Positions 7,805-15,968 of a stretch of 38,619 nt of DNA are shown here, piece by piece. The position numbers and the translations under genes are program-made. Location: positions 1 to 38,619 of IMG/VR virus record IMGVR_UViG_3300037827_000484; one strand, 5' to 3'. The first letter of the stretch is position 1, and every line of letters starts with the position of its first letter. This DNA comes from a virus. The notes under the pieces were generated by a model that ran no database searches, had not been told where the DNA came from, and saw nothing but the letters and a program-made list of their open reading frames with translations.

Positions 7805-8047
7805 ATGAAGATGGTTGACTGCTTAGCTTCATGTATTTGCAGGCCGTTTGTTACGATGTATAAAGGCTGTTGTCACAAGCCCACAAAGCCACAAGTAGGG
7901 AAAGTGACTACAGTAGCAACAGCTACATTCGACCCTGCTGCACCATATCGCAGTCAACCAATACAACCTGAGAATAGAGAAGCGGCACAAGCTAAAGTGA
8001 AGAAACTGAAATCTTACCGTAGTCCGAAGGTGATTAGAGATGAATGA
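7805..8047 (+). CDS. Cys-rich N-terminus small protein
   Basis: 80 residues. The first 25 carry five cysteines in a C-x3-C-x-C-x-PF ... CC pattern; the rest is Thr/Pro-rich, then basic. The same pattern starts the protein at 9068, so the two look like distant copies. Cysteine clustering could mean metal binding, lipidation or surface cross-linking. There is no signal peptide I would trust. Function unknown. Confidence 0.55.
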   Translation: MKMVDCLASCICRPFVTMYKGCCHKPTKPQVGKVTTVATATFDPAAPYRSQPIQPENREAAQAKVKKLKSYRSPKVIRDE

Positions 8048-8225
8048 ATTTGAAGAAGAAGGAACCTGCGAGCTAGTAATTTATTGTTATGAATGTAAAG
8101 AAATTTGGCAGTTAAACTCTGAAATGATCGCCATAGCACTAGCGACAAGTGCTAGTATATGGGAAGTATATAATTACATTTTGAAGTATAGATGCAAAAA
8201 CTGTGGTAAAAAATATGATAATTGA
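8040..8225 (+). CDS. Small zinc-ribbon protein
   Basis: 61 residues with a CYEC knuckle at about 16-19 and CKNC near the end (52-55), the spacing of a four-Cys zinc ribbon. It overlaps the previous gene and the following phosphoesterase gene. Such phage zinc ribbons often bind nucleic acid or a host protein, but nothing here says which. Confidence 0.6.
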   Translation: MNEFEEEGTCELVIYCYECKEIWQLNSEMIAIALATSASIWEVYNYILKYRCKNCGKKYDN

Positions 8226-8892
8226 CTGTATCGCAGACCTTCACGGTCATTATCCAAAACTCGAAGGCGGAGATCTGCTTATTGTGGCTGGGGATTTGAC
8301 GGCTAGAGATACTGTTCAGGAATATGAGAAATTCTGTGATTGGATGCATTTACAAAACCATTATCAGAAGAAAATTGTCATAGCTGGAAATCACGATAAT
8401 GGAATGGTAGGAAAAAAAGCTCAAAAATGTTTAGATCCGATAAATCCAAATTATGAATGGTTTGAATATCTATGCGACTCAGGAACTGACTTCAATAGAC
8501 TAAAAATTTGGGGTTCACCATGGACAAAGACTTTTGAGGGAATGAATCCGCGTTGTAAGGCTTTCACATGCGATACGGAAGAAGAATTAGCTGTCAAGTT
8601 TTCCTTGATACCTGACGATATAGATATATTGATTACTCATAGTCCTCCTAACGGTGTTTTGGATATAGTGCAAAATTATATAACTGGAAAAGCTGAACGT
8701 GTTGGCAGTAAATCTCTTAGAAGAATTATTGGAAGAATCCAGCCCAAATTGTGGGTGTGTGGTCATATACATGAAGGATACGGAGAGTTCAAAGATGACA
8801 CCTTAACTAGAAGTAAATATCACATAGTAAATTGTAGTCACGTAAACGAACGCTATGAACCAGTCAACAAACCTGTGAGAGTTATTTTATGA
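8215..8892 (+). CDS. Calcineurin-like metallophosphoesterase
   Basis: 225 residues from ATG 8215. All metal-binding motifs are present: D-x-H (DLH, 8-10), GD (AGDLT, about 26-27), GNHD (58-61), THSPP, and GHIHEG near residue 182. The compact length and GHIHEG with SPP resemble the UPF0046/MPPED phosphodiesterase group. Substrate is unknown; a cyclic nucleotide or other phosphodiester is plausible. It is surrounded by zinc-ribbon and Cys-rich genes and overlaps the next gene by ATGA, so it is part of the accessory operon. Confidence 0.92.
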   Translation: MIIDCIADLHGHYPKLEGGDLLIVAGDLTARDTVQEYEKFCDWMHLQNHYQKKIVIAGNHDNGMVGKKAQKCLDPINPNYEWFEYLCDSGTDFNRLKIWGSPWTKTFEGMNPRCKAFTCDTEEELAVKFSLIPDDIDILITHSPPNGVLDIVQNYITGKAERVGSKSLRRIIGRIQPKLWVCGHIHEGYGEFKDDTLTRSKYHIVNCSHVNERYEPVNKPVRVIL

Positions 8893-9071
8893 GCATATTC
8901 AAAACTATAGGTATAGAGCCTAGTATGTGTGAATGCGGCCGACTTTATAAAGACAGAAAAGATGAACATGGTAAAATGATATGTTCTGCTTGTTACACAA
9001 AGTTGGAGGTGAAAGATCTGAAAAGGTTGTGGAGTACGCCTATTTATACTTTGCAAGGAGAACTGGAATGA
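8889..9071 (+). CDS. Small zinc-finger protein
   Basis: 60 residues with CECG (about 14-17) and CSAC (31-34), a four-Cys metal site. It starts as ATGA on the phosphoesterase stop, and its own stop overlaps the next ATG (9068). It could be an RNA- or DNA-binding accessory factor; no family recognised. Confidence 0.6.
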   Translation: MSIFKTIGIEPSMCECGRLYKDRKDEHGKMICSACYTKLEVKDLKRLWSTPIYTLQGELE

Positions 9072-9304
9072 CAAATGAATGCTACGCAACGAGTTGTTGG
9101 TGTGCGCCTTTTCGGTGGTTATGTTGTTCTATTCCTAAAAAACGTCCGCAGATATCAGTGACGACCGCAGTTGCTTTACCTGCTATGCAAACGCAAGTAG
9201 TACAGCCACAGACTGCGACTAGCCCAAGAGAAAGAACATGGAAACTTTCACACGGCAGATTAAATTATTCTTTATCCCAGCCTTATGATGGCTATCATTA
9301 CTAA
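9068..9304 (+). CDS. Cys-rich N-terminus small protein, relative of 7805
   Basis: 78 residues from ATG 9068 (ATGA overlap; AAGGAG just upstream). The N-terminus CYATSCWCAPFRWLCC mirrors the protein at 7805 (C...SC-x-C-x-PF...CC), followed again by a Thr/Gln/Pro-rich middle and a basic-aromatic tail. The shared layout suggests duplication within the accessory block. Function unknown. Confidence 0.55.
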   Translation: MTNECYATSCWCAPFRWLCCSIPKKRPQISVTTAVALPAMQTQVVQPQTATSPRERTWKLSHGRLNYSLSQPYDGYHY

Positions 9305-9326
9305 ATCATAGAAATATAGGAAAAAT

Positions 9327-9548
9327 ATGTCGGGCGAATGCGAGAAATGTAATGAACATACTTTAGACTGTAATTGTAAGAAATGTGAAAATGAATTAGA
9401 ACTTTATTCCCCAGATTGGCCATGGGAAAAACAATATTGGGTATGTCCAAATTGTGGTTGGAATAGTGAATCAAACACTCAAAATCCTTATGGCACGAAA
9501 ATGTTAGCAGATCTTCTTCATAAAACATTCTGGTCTACTAAAAAGTAA
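9327..9548 (+). CDS. Zinc-ribbon protein with multiple Cys pairs
   Basis: 73 residues. Cys pairs at CEKC, CNCKKC and CPNC would allow two metal sites. The central PDWPWEKQYWVCPNCGW resembles zinc ribbons of transcription or translation factors. No partner is visible. It ends the run of small genes before a 108-base gap holding a palindrome. Confidence 0.6.
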   Translation: MSGECEKCNEHTLDCNCKKCENELELYSPDWPWEKQYWVCPNCGWNSESNTQNPYGTKMLADLLHKTFWSTKK

Positions 9549-9621
9549 AAATTTCTGTCTATAAATTTCCTAGACCATTTCATTGTCAAAATCATCCCCT
9601 AGTGTTAATGCTCTATATGTA

Positions 9622-9638
9622 AAGTAAATGATTTACTT
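9622..9638. promoter_or_regulatory. 17-bp perfect palindrome, operator-like
   Basis: AAGTAAAT-G-ATTTACTT reads the same on both strands around one central base. It lies 19 bases before the ATG at 9657 and just upstream of AGGAG (9645-9649). Its position suggests a repressor site over the transcription start or leader of the following genes. Confidence 0.5.
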
Positions 9639-9656
9639 ACTTATAGGAGTATAGAC

Positions 9657-9887
9657 ATGTCTAAAGGTAAAAACTTAAAGCATTCTGATCCTGATCGTGG
9701 TCCTCCAATGCACGAGGGTGCTCACCATTGGGATAAAGGTTATGAATCTGACGAGGAAGAATTTTCCCCTCGCGGTGTATATCCCGATGATCACGAGAGA
9801 GGGAATGCTTATATGAAGCATCAGAATGAAATATGTCATCGCGACTCTAAAAAACTTAACAGAGGTAAGTTTACTAAAATCGCATGA
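9657..9887 (+). CDS. Hypothetical charged protein
   Basis: 76 residues, very rich in His, Asp, Glu, Lys and Pro, with almost no hydrophobic core, so probably disordered. AGGAG at 9645-9649 supports the start. It overlaps the next gene by ATGA (9884). Such small charged proteins often sit among phage virion genes, but no function can be assigned. Confidence 0.6.
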   Translation: MSKGKNLKHSDPDRGPPMHEGAHHWDKGYESDEEEFSPRGVYPDDHERGNAYMKHQNEICHRDSKKLNRGKFTKIA

Positions 9888-10279
9888 TACACATCCCTTA
9901 TCAATCTTCAGGTCAGCAACTTGGTGAAACTCGTACAGAGATGGGAAAACGTCTTATGCGAGATTTAGAGGACGTGGTTAATAAATACAAGGATAAGACC
10001 GAAAAGTATTATGTCCTTGTACATGCTAAACCATTTCCACAACAACCTAATATTATCAAGATTAAATTAATTCCAACTAATCTTAAACCTCCGATGATGC
10101 TGTCATGCCTTTTATTTGGCGTAGATAACTCTAATGGAACTTTAACGTTAGAATGGAGTTTGCCTGGCTCATGGCCAGTATGGAGTGTAGGGGGTACTCA
10201 GGAACCTATTCCGGAAGTAATAGGATCCTTAAAAGAATTGGAAAAAACATGCAACATAGATAGCGTAATAGCTTACTAG
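9884..10279 (+). CDS. Hypothetical protein before the scaffold
   Basis: 131 residues, alpha/beta, with a Trp-rich segment (LEWSLPGSWPVWSVGG). No motif recognised. It is coupled to the charged protein upstream and is the last gene before the scaffold-capsid block. It might be a virion-associated or assembly factor by position only. Confidence 0.6.
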   Translation: MIHIPYQSSGQQLGETRTEMGKRLMRDLEDVVNKYKDKTEKYYVLVHAKPFPQQPNIIKIKLIPTNLKPPMMLSCLLFGVDNSNGTLTLEWSLPGSWPVWSVGGTQEPIPEVIGSLKELEKTCNIDSVIAY

Positions 10280-10356
10280 TTTAGCAAAAACGGAGCCGGT
10301 TTTCGGGCTTAAAAATTATTGGGCGTAAAAGCATTGTCGCCGAGTGCAGAGGTGTT

Positions 10357-11055
10357 ATGACAGAAGAAAAGGAAATTGTAGAAGAGCAAATACAAGATCA
10401 AAGTCAGGAAGTTGAAACAGCGCAAGTTGAAGCAGCTATTGAAGAACCCAAAAAGGATATTAATCACAATTGGGCTCAAGCTAATGAAGTTATGAGACTT
10501 CAAAAGCAGCGTATAGATGAACTTGAGGCAAGAGTTTCTCAAACTCAAAAGCCTAAAGAAGAGGAACAAGATGAATTTAAAGATCTTGATCCTGAGGACT
10601 ACCTAAAGGTTAGCACCGCTAAAGAATTAGCTAAGAAATTAGCTAAGAAAGAAGCAGAAATAACCGCTAAACGTGTAGTCCAAGAATATGCTCAACAGCA
10701 GCAAATCGTGCATGATGAACAACGTATGCGTGATAAACATGAAGACTTTGACTATATCATTGAAAACTATGCAATTCCAATGATTAAAAATGACCCCGCT
10801 CTAGCATATAAAATACAGACATCGAAAAATCCTGCTGAAATAGCTTACAAATTAGCAAAAATCTCGGATGAATATGAGGCGAATAATATGAAACAACCCG
10901 TTAGTGCAAAAGCCGAAAAAATTCTTAAAAATGCTTCAAGGCCTGTTAGCTCTAACTCTGTTAATAGTTCACTCAAAACTCAAGTCGATGATTTTTCTAA
11001 AATGGATAAAGGGCAGATTTGGGAGATGTCGCAAAAATTTGCTAAGAGCGCTTGA
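10357..11055 (+). CDS. Scaffolding-like protein
   Basis: 232 residues, acidic N-terminus then a long coiled-coil-like region with Gln/Lys/Glu repeats, and a short amphipathic C-terminus (KGQIWEMSQKFAKSA). Composition, size and position directly before the major capsid gene fit a phage scaffolding protein that guides procapsid assembly. AGAGGTG precedes the start. Scaffolds diverge strongly, so the call rests on context and composition. Confidence 0.75.
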   Translation: MTEEKEIVEEQIQDQSQEVETAQVEAAIEEPKKDINHNWAQANEVMRLQKQRIDELEARVSQTQKPKEEEQDEFKDLDPEDYLKVSTAKELAKKLAKKEAEITAKRVVQEYAQQQQIVHDEQRMRDKHEDFDYIIENYAIPMIKNDPALAYKIQTSKNPAEIAYKLAKISDEYEANNMKQPVSAKAEKILKNASRPVSSNSVNSSLKTQVDDFSKMDKGQIWEMSQKFAKSA

Positions 11056-11066
11056 TGGAGAATTAA

Positions 11067-11104
11067 ATGACAATAACAACCACAAACGCGTTGCCCGCGC
11101 CGGT
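11067..11104 (+). CDS. Major capsid protein, exon 1
   Basis: Codes for MTITTTNALPAP plus the first two bases of a Val codon, after GGAG at 11057-11060. Read straight on it hits TGA at 11109. NALPAPV matches the start I recall for N4-gp56-like capsid proteins, while the rest of that protein begins in the frame at about 11774. The exon ends in CCGGT, which pairs with an internal guide sequence, so splicing restores one frame. Confidence 0.8.
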
Positions 11105-11773
11105 AAAGTGAGTGTGCCGGCCTTAAATCGGAGGTAATTACTTGGAAAGTCTAAGCATAATATGATACAATGTTGTACCGAAAGCAATACAACAAAGGAG
11201 ATATTATGTATGATAACCAGAGCCAAGCAGCTTATGCGTATATTGCTGGCATTATTGATGGTGAAGGTGCTTTTATGATCTCAAGATCAACAAGCGGAAA
11301 AGGAAGGAAAACTCCTTCATATTCACCAAGAATGAAAGTCAGTATGACCACAAAACCTTCAGTAGAGTTCATAAAAAAACATACTGGAATTGGAATTGTG
11401 ACGTATGAGCCGACTCGAAAAAGTAGGCCTACAAGGAAAGGTCTATGGCAATGGCAGATATTTTCACTGAATGATGTGAGAGAGTTTATAAAGCTTATAG
11501 AGCCATATTTAGTTCTAAAACAAGCTCATGCTAAACATCTCAGAGAATATTGTGAAAGATTTACTATCCAAAAGAAATGTATGGATGGTGTGCCAGCCGA
11601 AGAGAGGGCTTTTCGTGAGGAGGCGTATCAAATGATGCGTAAGCTCAATGGAAGGCTCGCAGGCGCAACGACTAACCCCCCCGACATCCGAGAGGATGAA
11701 GTGATAGTCTAAACTTATGGGAAACCATAAGAGAAGAACTCGAAGCGGTTCTTCCGCCCGAAAGGGTCAGTAG
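11105..11773 (+). other. Group I self-splicing intron in the capsid gene
   Basis: The 5' site is defined by P1: GCCGGT (11099-11104) pairs with guide GCCGGC (11116-11121), with the usual U-G pair at the cut. P3: TCGGAGG (11128) with CCCCCGA (11678). P7: GACTA (11670-11674) with TAGTC (11705-11709). P8: CATCC-GAGA-GGATG (11685-11698). P9 is a 7-bp stem with GAAA loop (11714-11731), then stems at 11733-11754 and 11757-11766. Three G residues (11770, 11773, 11785) would end the intron in the right phase; 11773 is preferred. It carries its own endonuclease gene. Confidence 0.88.
11206..11712 (+). CDS. LAGLIDADG homing endonuclease in the intron
   Basis: 168 residues with one LAGLIDADG motif, YIAGIIDGEG (12-21), so it should work as a dimer. 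Such enzymes cut intron-free alleles and spread the intron. The start at 11206 has AAAGGAG at 11194-11200; the in-frame ATG at 11170 has none. The last 14 codons run through the P7, P3 and P8 strands of the ribozyme, so this sequence is constrained both as protein and as RNA. Confidence 0.92.
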   Translation: MYDNQSQAAYAYIAGIIDGEGAFMISRSTSGKGRKTPSYSPRMKVSMTTKPSVEFIKKHTGIGIVTYEPTRKSRPTRKGLWQWQIFSLNDVREFIKLIEPYLVLKQAHAKHLREYCERFTIQKKCMDGVPAEERAFREEAYQMMRKLNGRLAGATTNPPDIREDEVIV

Positions 11774-12716
11774 ATCAGTGAATCGATCGAAAGTAATAGC
11801 TAGACAACAATGGTTTGATAACGTGCTTTTAAGCCGTCCAATGCCAAAGTTGATTCACAAGCAAATGGCAATGAAAAAAGAGCTGCCTCCAAATAGTGGC
11901 CGTATCGCCCGATACAGAAGGTACACAAACTTGCAGACAGCTACAGTACCACTACCTGATAGCGGATTAACGCCACCAGGTCAAGTGTTAAATGCGATCG
12001 ATATTGACGCGAGACTAGACTGGTATGGAACTTATGTAACTATAACCGACCAGGTTATGTTTATCAACCAAGATCCTGTCTTGAATCAAACAGTATCTCT
12101 TTTGGCTCAGTCCATGAGGGAAACCGAAGATGAACTGATTAGAAACATGTTAGCTTCAACTGCTGCGGTTATTAACTGTACAGGTGGGGTTAATGGGGAT
12201 AATCCTACTGAGTTGAGCCGTACAGATATTGACGCTACGATCTTGGCATTGCTAGGTAACGACGCAATGATGATCAGTGACAATATTGAAGGTACGCTGA
12301 AATTCGGTACAGCACCAGTAAGGGAAGCCTTCTGGGGCATGATGAATACAGGTGTTCTTGATGATCTTGAAGCAGTAACTGGCTTTATTTCACAAGCTCA
12401 GTATCCATCAAACATGAACGTGCTTAATGCTGAATGGGGTTCAGTATCGAATATTAGATTCTTGTATAGCTCAAGAGGCTCTACAACTCTAGGTGCTTCT
12501 TTAAATGGAAATACCATTTACAACATTTTTGTAACTGGTCAAGAAGCATATGCGATGGTTGAACTTACAACAGCTACAGCATCGTTTATTTATACACCAC
12601 CAGGCGGACCCACCGATCCACTGAGAAGGTTGCAATTAGGTGCATACAAGTTCGCTCAGGTACCGCGCTTACTGAACGATGCTTGGTTATTTAACCTTCG
12701 CGCAACCCATTCATAG
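11774..12716 (+). CDS. Major capsid protein, exon 2 (N4-gp56-like)
   Basis: Forms the icosahedral shell. The frame is open upstream of the first possible GTG (11778), so that codon is not needed as a start. Stretches such as LLSRPMPKLIHKQMAMKK, PPNSGRIARYRRYTNL and DARLDWYGTYVTITDQV are typical, as I recall them, of N4-gp56-like capsid proteins. Joined to exon 1 the protein is 326 residues if splicing uses G11773 (322 with G11785). It sits between the scaffold-like gene and a beta-rich structural protein. Confidence 0.88.
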
Positions 12717-12727
12717 GAGGTTAATTT

Positions 12728-13807
12728 ATGCCTTTTGCAGAAAATTTCATGATAACTGGGCAAACTGTTGCTTCTCAGACAGCAACGTTACCAGCTACGA
12801 TCAATATCAATTGTGGTTTCTTGCCTTCCAAAGTATGGTTGACTAATGAAACCGAATATGGTGTAACAACCACAGGTTTTGAAACTATTCAAACAATTTA
12901 TTGGGATGCTACTAATCCTACCAATACAAAGTTACAATATTTCAATGCTGCTGGTACTGCGGTATCGAATGCTGTATTAACATCTAATGGGATTTCCCTT
13001 TATGATGGCCATGCTGCATCTCCTACAGAATATGCACTTGGTCCTAAATTAGCTGGAACAACATATGCTAAGTCTACTGGTACATTCACTATCAGTTCGA
13101 CTGCAAGTTTATATGTTGGTGCTACTGTTTTAATGACTGGTTTTTCAGTTGATAAACAATTGGGCGGAATGTTGTTTACTGTTGCGACAGTACCCAGTTC
13201 CACCACCTTTACCATTGCTAATTCTGGTAATTGGTTGAATACAGCTAGCTTTACTGGCGGATCTCAAACATTTAACGTACAGTTAGTAACAACCCCAGCT
13301 CTTTATTATCCTCAGAATTCACAGATTGTATATATATCAGCTGCTAATCCGGCTGTTATTACCACAAGTACAACAATGAATTTAACAGCTGGTCAACAAG
13401 TACGTCTTTATGTTCCAAAAGCTTTTGGAATGACACAGGCTAACTTTACAACAGCTGTAATTTCTTCTGTAAGTGGAAATCAAATCACTTTGGGAGGAGC
13501 GGCATTGGGTACTGGTGGTGGATTCGGAGTACAGAACGGTCTTAATTCGACTGCATTTACTGCGTTTACATGGCCTCTTGCAACTGGAGTACCTTATACA
13601 CCAGCGTATGTCGTACCGATTGGATCCGGACCTTATCCCGATTCACTAGGATACTATAATGCTGATACGTTACAAGATGCTATGATTAATACAGCCTTTC
13701 AAGGCTTTACAATCGGCTCTAGCATCCTACAAACCGCTACTTCAGGTGTTATCGGTATTGTAGCTAGTGACGTGTTCTCATGGACCGCATGGAGGGCAGA
13801 CGTCTAA
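12728..13807 (+). CDS. Beta-rich structural protein (decoration or head-tail)
   Basis: 359 residues, Thr/Ser/Ala/Gly-rich and almost all beta. AGGAGGT before the start is the strongest ribosome binding site in the region, fitting high expression. A segment near 215-260 (ANPAVITTSTTMNLTAGQQVRLYVPKAFGM, shown in part as NLTAGQQVRLYVPKAFGM) recurs in the next gene product and resembles the FCCH-like beta module in phage proteins. It is likely a virion surface or head-completion protein. Its stop overlaps the next ATG as TAATG. Confidence 0.7.
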   Translation: MPFAENFMITGQTVASQTATLPATININCGFLPSKVWLTNETEYGVTTTGFETIQTIYWDATNPTNTKLQYFNAAGTAVSNAVLTSNGISLYDGHAASPTEYALGPKLAGTTYAKSTGTFTISSTASLYVGATVLMTGFSVDKQLGGMLFTVATVPSSTTFTIANSGNWLNTASFTGGSQTFNVQLVTTPALYYPQNSQIVYISAANPAVITTSTTMNLTAGQQVRLYVPKAFGMTQANFTTAVISSVSGNQITLGGAALGTGGGFGVQNGLNSTAFTAFTWPLATGVPYTPAYVVPIGSGPYPDSLGYYNADTLQDAMINTAFQGFTIGSSILQTATSGVIGIVASDVFSWTAWRADV

Positions 13808-14217
13808 TGACTTTCTCGCCTCCACGAGTAGCTATTAGTTCGATCACGCAAGCTAATCCTTGCGTGATCACAACTTCTCAAGATCATAATTTGAGTACGG
13901 GCGGCGTCGTGCGTATTCACGTTCCTAAAACTTATGGAATGTTTCAGTTAAACAATAATTTATATAGTGTGACAGTGTTATCGCCAACGACTTTCAGTTT
14001 GCAATATTCTCAATATCCACAATATCTCAATGTGAATTCCACACAATATCCAACTTTTTCAGTGCCATCTAATCCGCAGTTTACAGCAGAAGTTTTATCT
14101 GTAGGTTCAGGACCTACTTCACAAACTGCATTACCATGGCAAGTTACTAATAATACGTTTGACTCAACTTTAAAGGATCAAACTTATAACAATTCAACAT
14201 CAGAAATCCCTTTTTAG
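13807..14217 (+). CDS. Small structural protein with shared beta module
   Basis: 136 residues from ATG 13807 (TAATG overlap). Residues about 8-60 (VAISSITQANPCVITT, then VRIHVPKTYGMFQL) repeat the beta module of the preceding protein (VRLYVPKAFGMTQ), so the two genes probably share a duplicated domain. Likely a virion component. Exact role unknown. Confidence 0.7.
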   Translation: MTFSPPRVAISSITQANPCVITTSQDHNLSTGGVVRIHVPKTYGMFQLNNNLYSVTVLSPTTFSLQYSQYPQYLNVNSTQYPTFSVPSNPQFTAEVLSVGSGPTSQTALPWQVTNNTFDSTLKDQTYNNSTSEIPF

Positions 14218-14228
14218 GAGGAAAAAAT

Positions 14229-14606
14229 ATGGCAAAGATGATCATACCTAAAGAAGAAAAAAAAGATCCATTGATTCATAAAAAGATTAATAGAACAGCA
14301 GTAAATAAAGATTCCATAGAAGGAATGACTCCTGAAAAAGATAAAAAAGTTACTGGAACATTTTTAAATGTAGAATGTCCAGGTCAACCAGCAAAAATAT
14401 GTGCAATTCTTTATAAAGGAATGCAATATTTTTCCCAGGTTTTTGAAGAAGGAATTTCATATACCATTCCTCTATCAGTTGCACGATTCATCAATGAAAG
14501 ATGTCAATATGAAGAACATTCATACCTAACAGACGAAAAAGGAAGTCCTTTAAAAACTAACAAATATCGTTCTCGTTATAAATTCATGATTGAATCAATG
14601 GGGTAA
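14229..14606 (+). CDS. Hypothetical head-tail region protein
   Basis: 125 residues: a Lys-rich N-terminus, then an alpha/beta domain (GTFLNVECPGQPAKICAILY ... SVARFINER). TAGGAGG precedes the start. Position between capsid and connector-like genes suggests a small structural or completion protein, but no family is recognised. Confidence 0.65.
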   Translation: MAKMIIPKEEKKDPLIHKKINRTAVNKDSIEGMTPEKDKKVTGTFLNVECPGQPAKICAILYKGMQYFSQVFEEGISYTIPLSVARFINERCQYEEHSYLTDEKGSPLKTNKYRSRYKFMIESMG

Positions 14607-14607
14607 T

Positions 14608-15762
14608 ATGACTACTTGGGATCTGAATAGGTTAAGATACACAGTGCGTAAGATAACAGGGCAATATGACACGACTCAATTGCCAGATTCTAGTAATGGA
14701 GAGATAAATATCTCCAATCCTGCTGGGATTGATGATTATATCAATGATTACTATCTTTATGATATGCCGGAGGATCTTAGATCTTTAAGACTTAGAGATT
14801 TCTATACATTTACTACAGTTCCAAACTGTGGGACCTATTCAATTCCCCAAAATGTTATTCAAATTTATGACCCTGTCTATGTAGATAACTATCAATTTGC
14901 ATTCTATCAAGATCCGAATATTTTTTATCGTATCTGGCCTGAACTTAACTTCATTGATCGAAATTTATTTACTGCGGTCACATCAAAAGCAACATATACA
15001 TTTACATTAACACAAACTCCAGTGCAACAGGGAACAGTTGTAATAGGATTACAACCCAATATAGATGGACAATCAGCTGGAGCGTTGGAAACATTTACAG
15101 ATAGTGATCAACCTATTCCTTTAGATATTCCAGTTCAACAATATTTTGTAAATCCTGGGACCTTGACAGGTAATCAAGGTGGTACTGGTACTATAGATTA
15201 TCTTACAGGGAGTGTAACAATTACGTATGCAAATCCCAATCAACTTCCTAACGGAACCAACAGTAGTTGTCATTACCACCCTTATGTTGCAAGTCGTCCT
15301 AGGGACATTATGGTATGGCAACAGCAAGTATTTATGAGGCCGATCCCTAATGATACATATGCAGTTAAGATGATGGCGTATCTTTTGCCAACTACCGTAC
15401 TTTCGGCTGCAACAAATGCCACTCAGAGGCCGTCTTTATACGTAGATCCTGCTACCACACCAGGATCAGCTCCAACTTCAACCACGGTCCAAATACAAGG
15501 GTTCACGGGCAATTCAGGAAGTCTGCCAACAGATCTTCCTCAATTTAATGAATTTTGGCAGTTATTGGCTTATGGAGCTTCATTAAAGATTTTCATTGAA
15601 AATGGAGATCATGAAGAACATGAACGGTATATGCCTTATTACGAAAAAGCAAAGCTATTAGTACAGAGAAAAACATTAAAACAATTGGCACAAAATAGGA
15701 TACAGACCCCCTATGCAGAGAATGTCTCAGGTCCTGCATTCCCTATTTTCCCAATATACTAA
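14608..15762 (+). CDS. Head-to-tail connector/tail adaptor-like protein
   Basis: 384 residues from ATG 14608. It starts MTTWDLNRLRYTVRKITGQY and has helical ends (EFWQLLAYGASLKIFIENGD ... YYEKAKLLVQRKTLKQLAQ) around a beta-rich insertion, a layout seen in podovirus adaptor or connector proteins that bind below the portal. An in-frame start at 14590 lies inside the previous gene. Assignment is by layout and position. Confidence 0.6.
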   Translation: MTTWDLNRLRYTVRKITGQYDTTQLPDSSNGEINISNPAGIDDYINDYYLYDMPEDLRSLRLRDFYTFTTVPNCGTYSIPQNVIQIYDPVYVDNYQFAFYQDPNIFYRIWPELNFIDRNLFTAVTSKATYTFTLTQTPVQQGTVVIGLQPNIDGQSAGALETFTDSDQPIPLDIPVQQYFVNPGTLTGNQGGTGTIDYLTGSVTITYANPNQLPNGTNSSCHYHPYVASRPRDIMVWQQQVFMRPIPNDTYAVKMMAYLLPTTVLSAATNATQRPSLYVDPATTPGSAPTSTTVQIQGFTGNSGSLPTDLPQFNEFWQLLAYGASLKIFIENGDHEEHERYMPYYEKAKLLVQRKTLKQLAQNRIQTPYAENVSGPAFPIFPIY

Positions 15763-15769
15763 GGAATAT

Positions 15770-15967
15770 ATGGCAGAAATTAAGTCTGGTAAAAATTATA
15801 TGGATAAACGCGGAAGAAAAGGAAAAATGACTAATGTTCCTCTAGGAAATACCGGACATTCGTCTTCAGGAAAGTTAACTAAAAAAGGTCAAGTATACAA
15901 AAATGATCTCTTAGATACGGATCTAACTTCACAACAAGCCACAAGAAGAAAGTTAAAAGGAGTATAG
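15770..15967 (+). CDS. Small basic protein
   Basis: 65 residues, Lys/Gly/Ser-rich (SGKNYMDKRGRKGKMTN). AAGGA at 15761-15765 supports ATG 15770. Probably disordered. It lies in the tail gene run, so it may be a minor virion protein. Function unknown. Confidence 0.55.
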   Translation: MAEIKSGKNYMDKRGRKGKMTNVPLGNTGHSSSGKLTKKGQVYKNDLLDTDLTSQQATRRKLKGV

Positions 15968-15968
15968 A

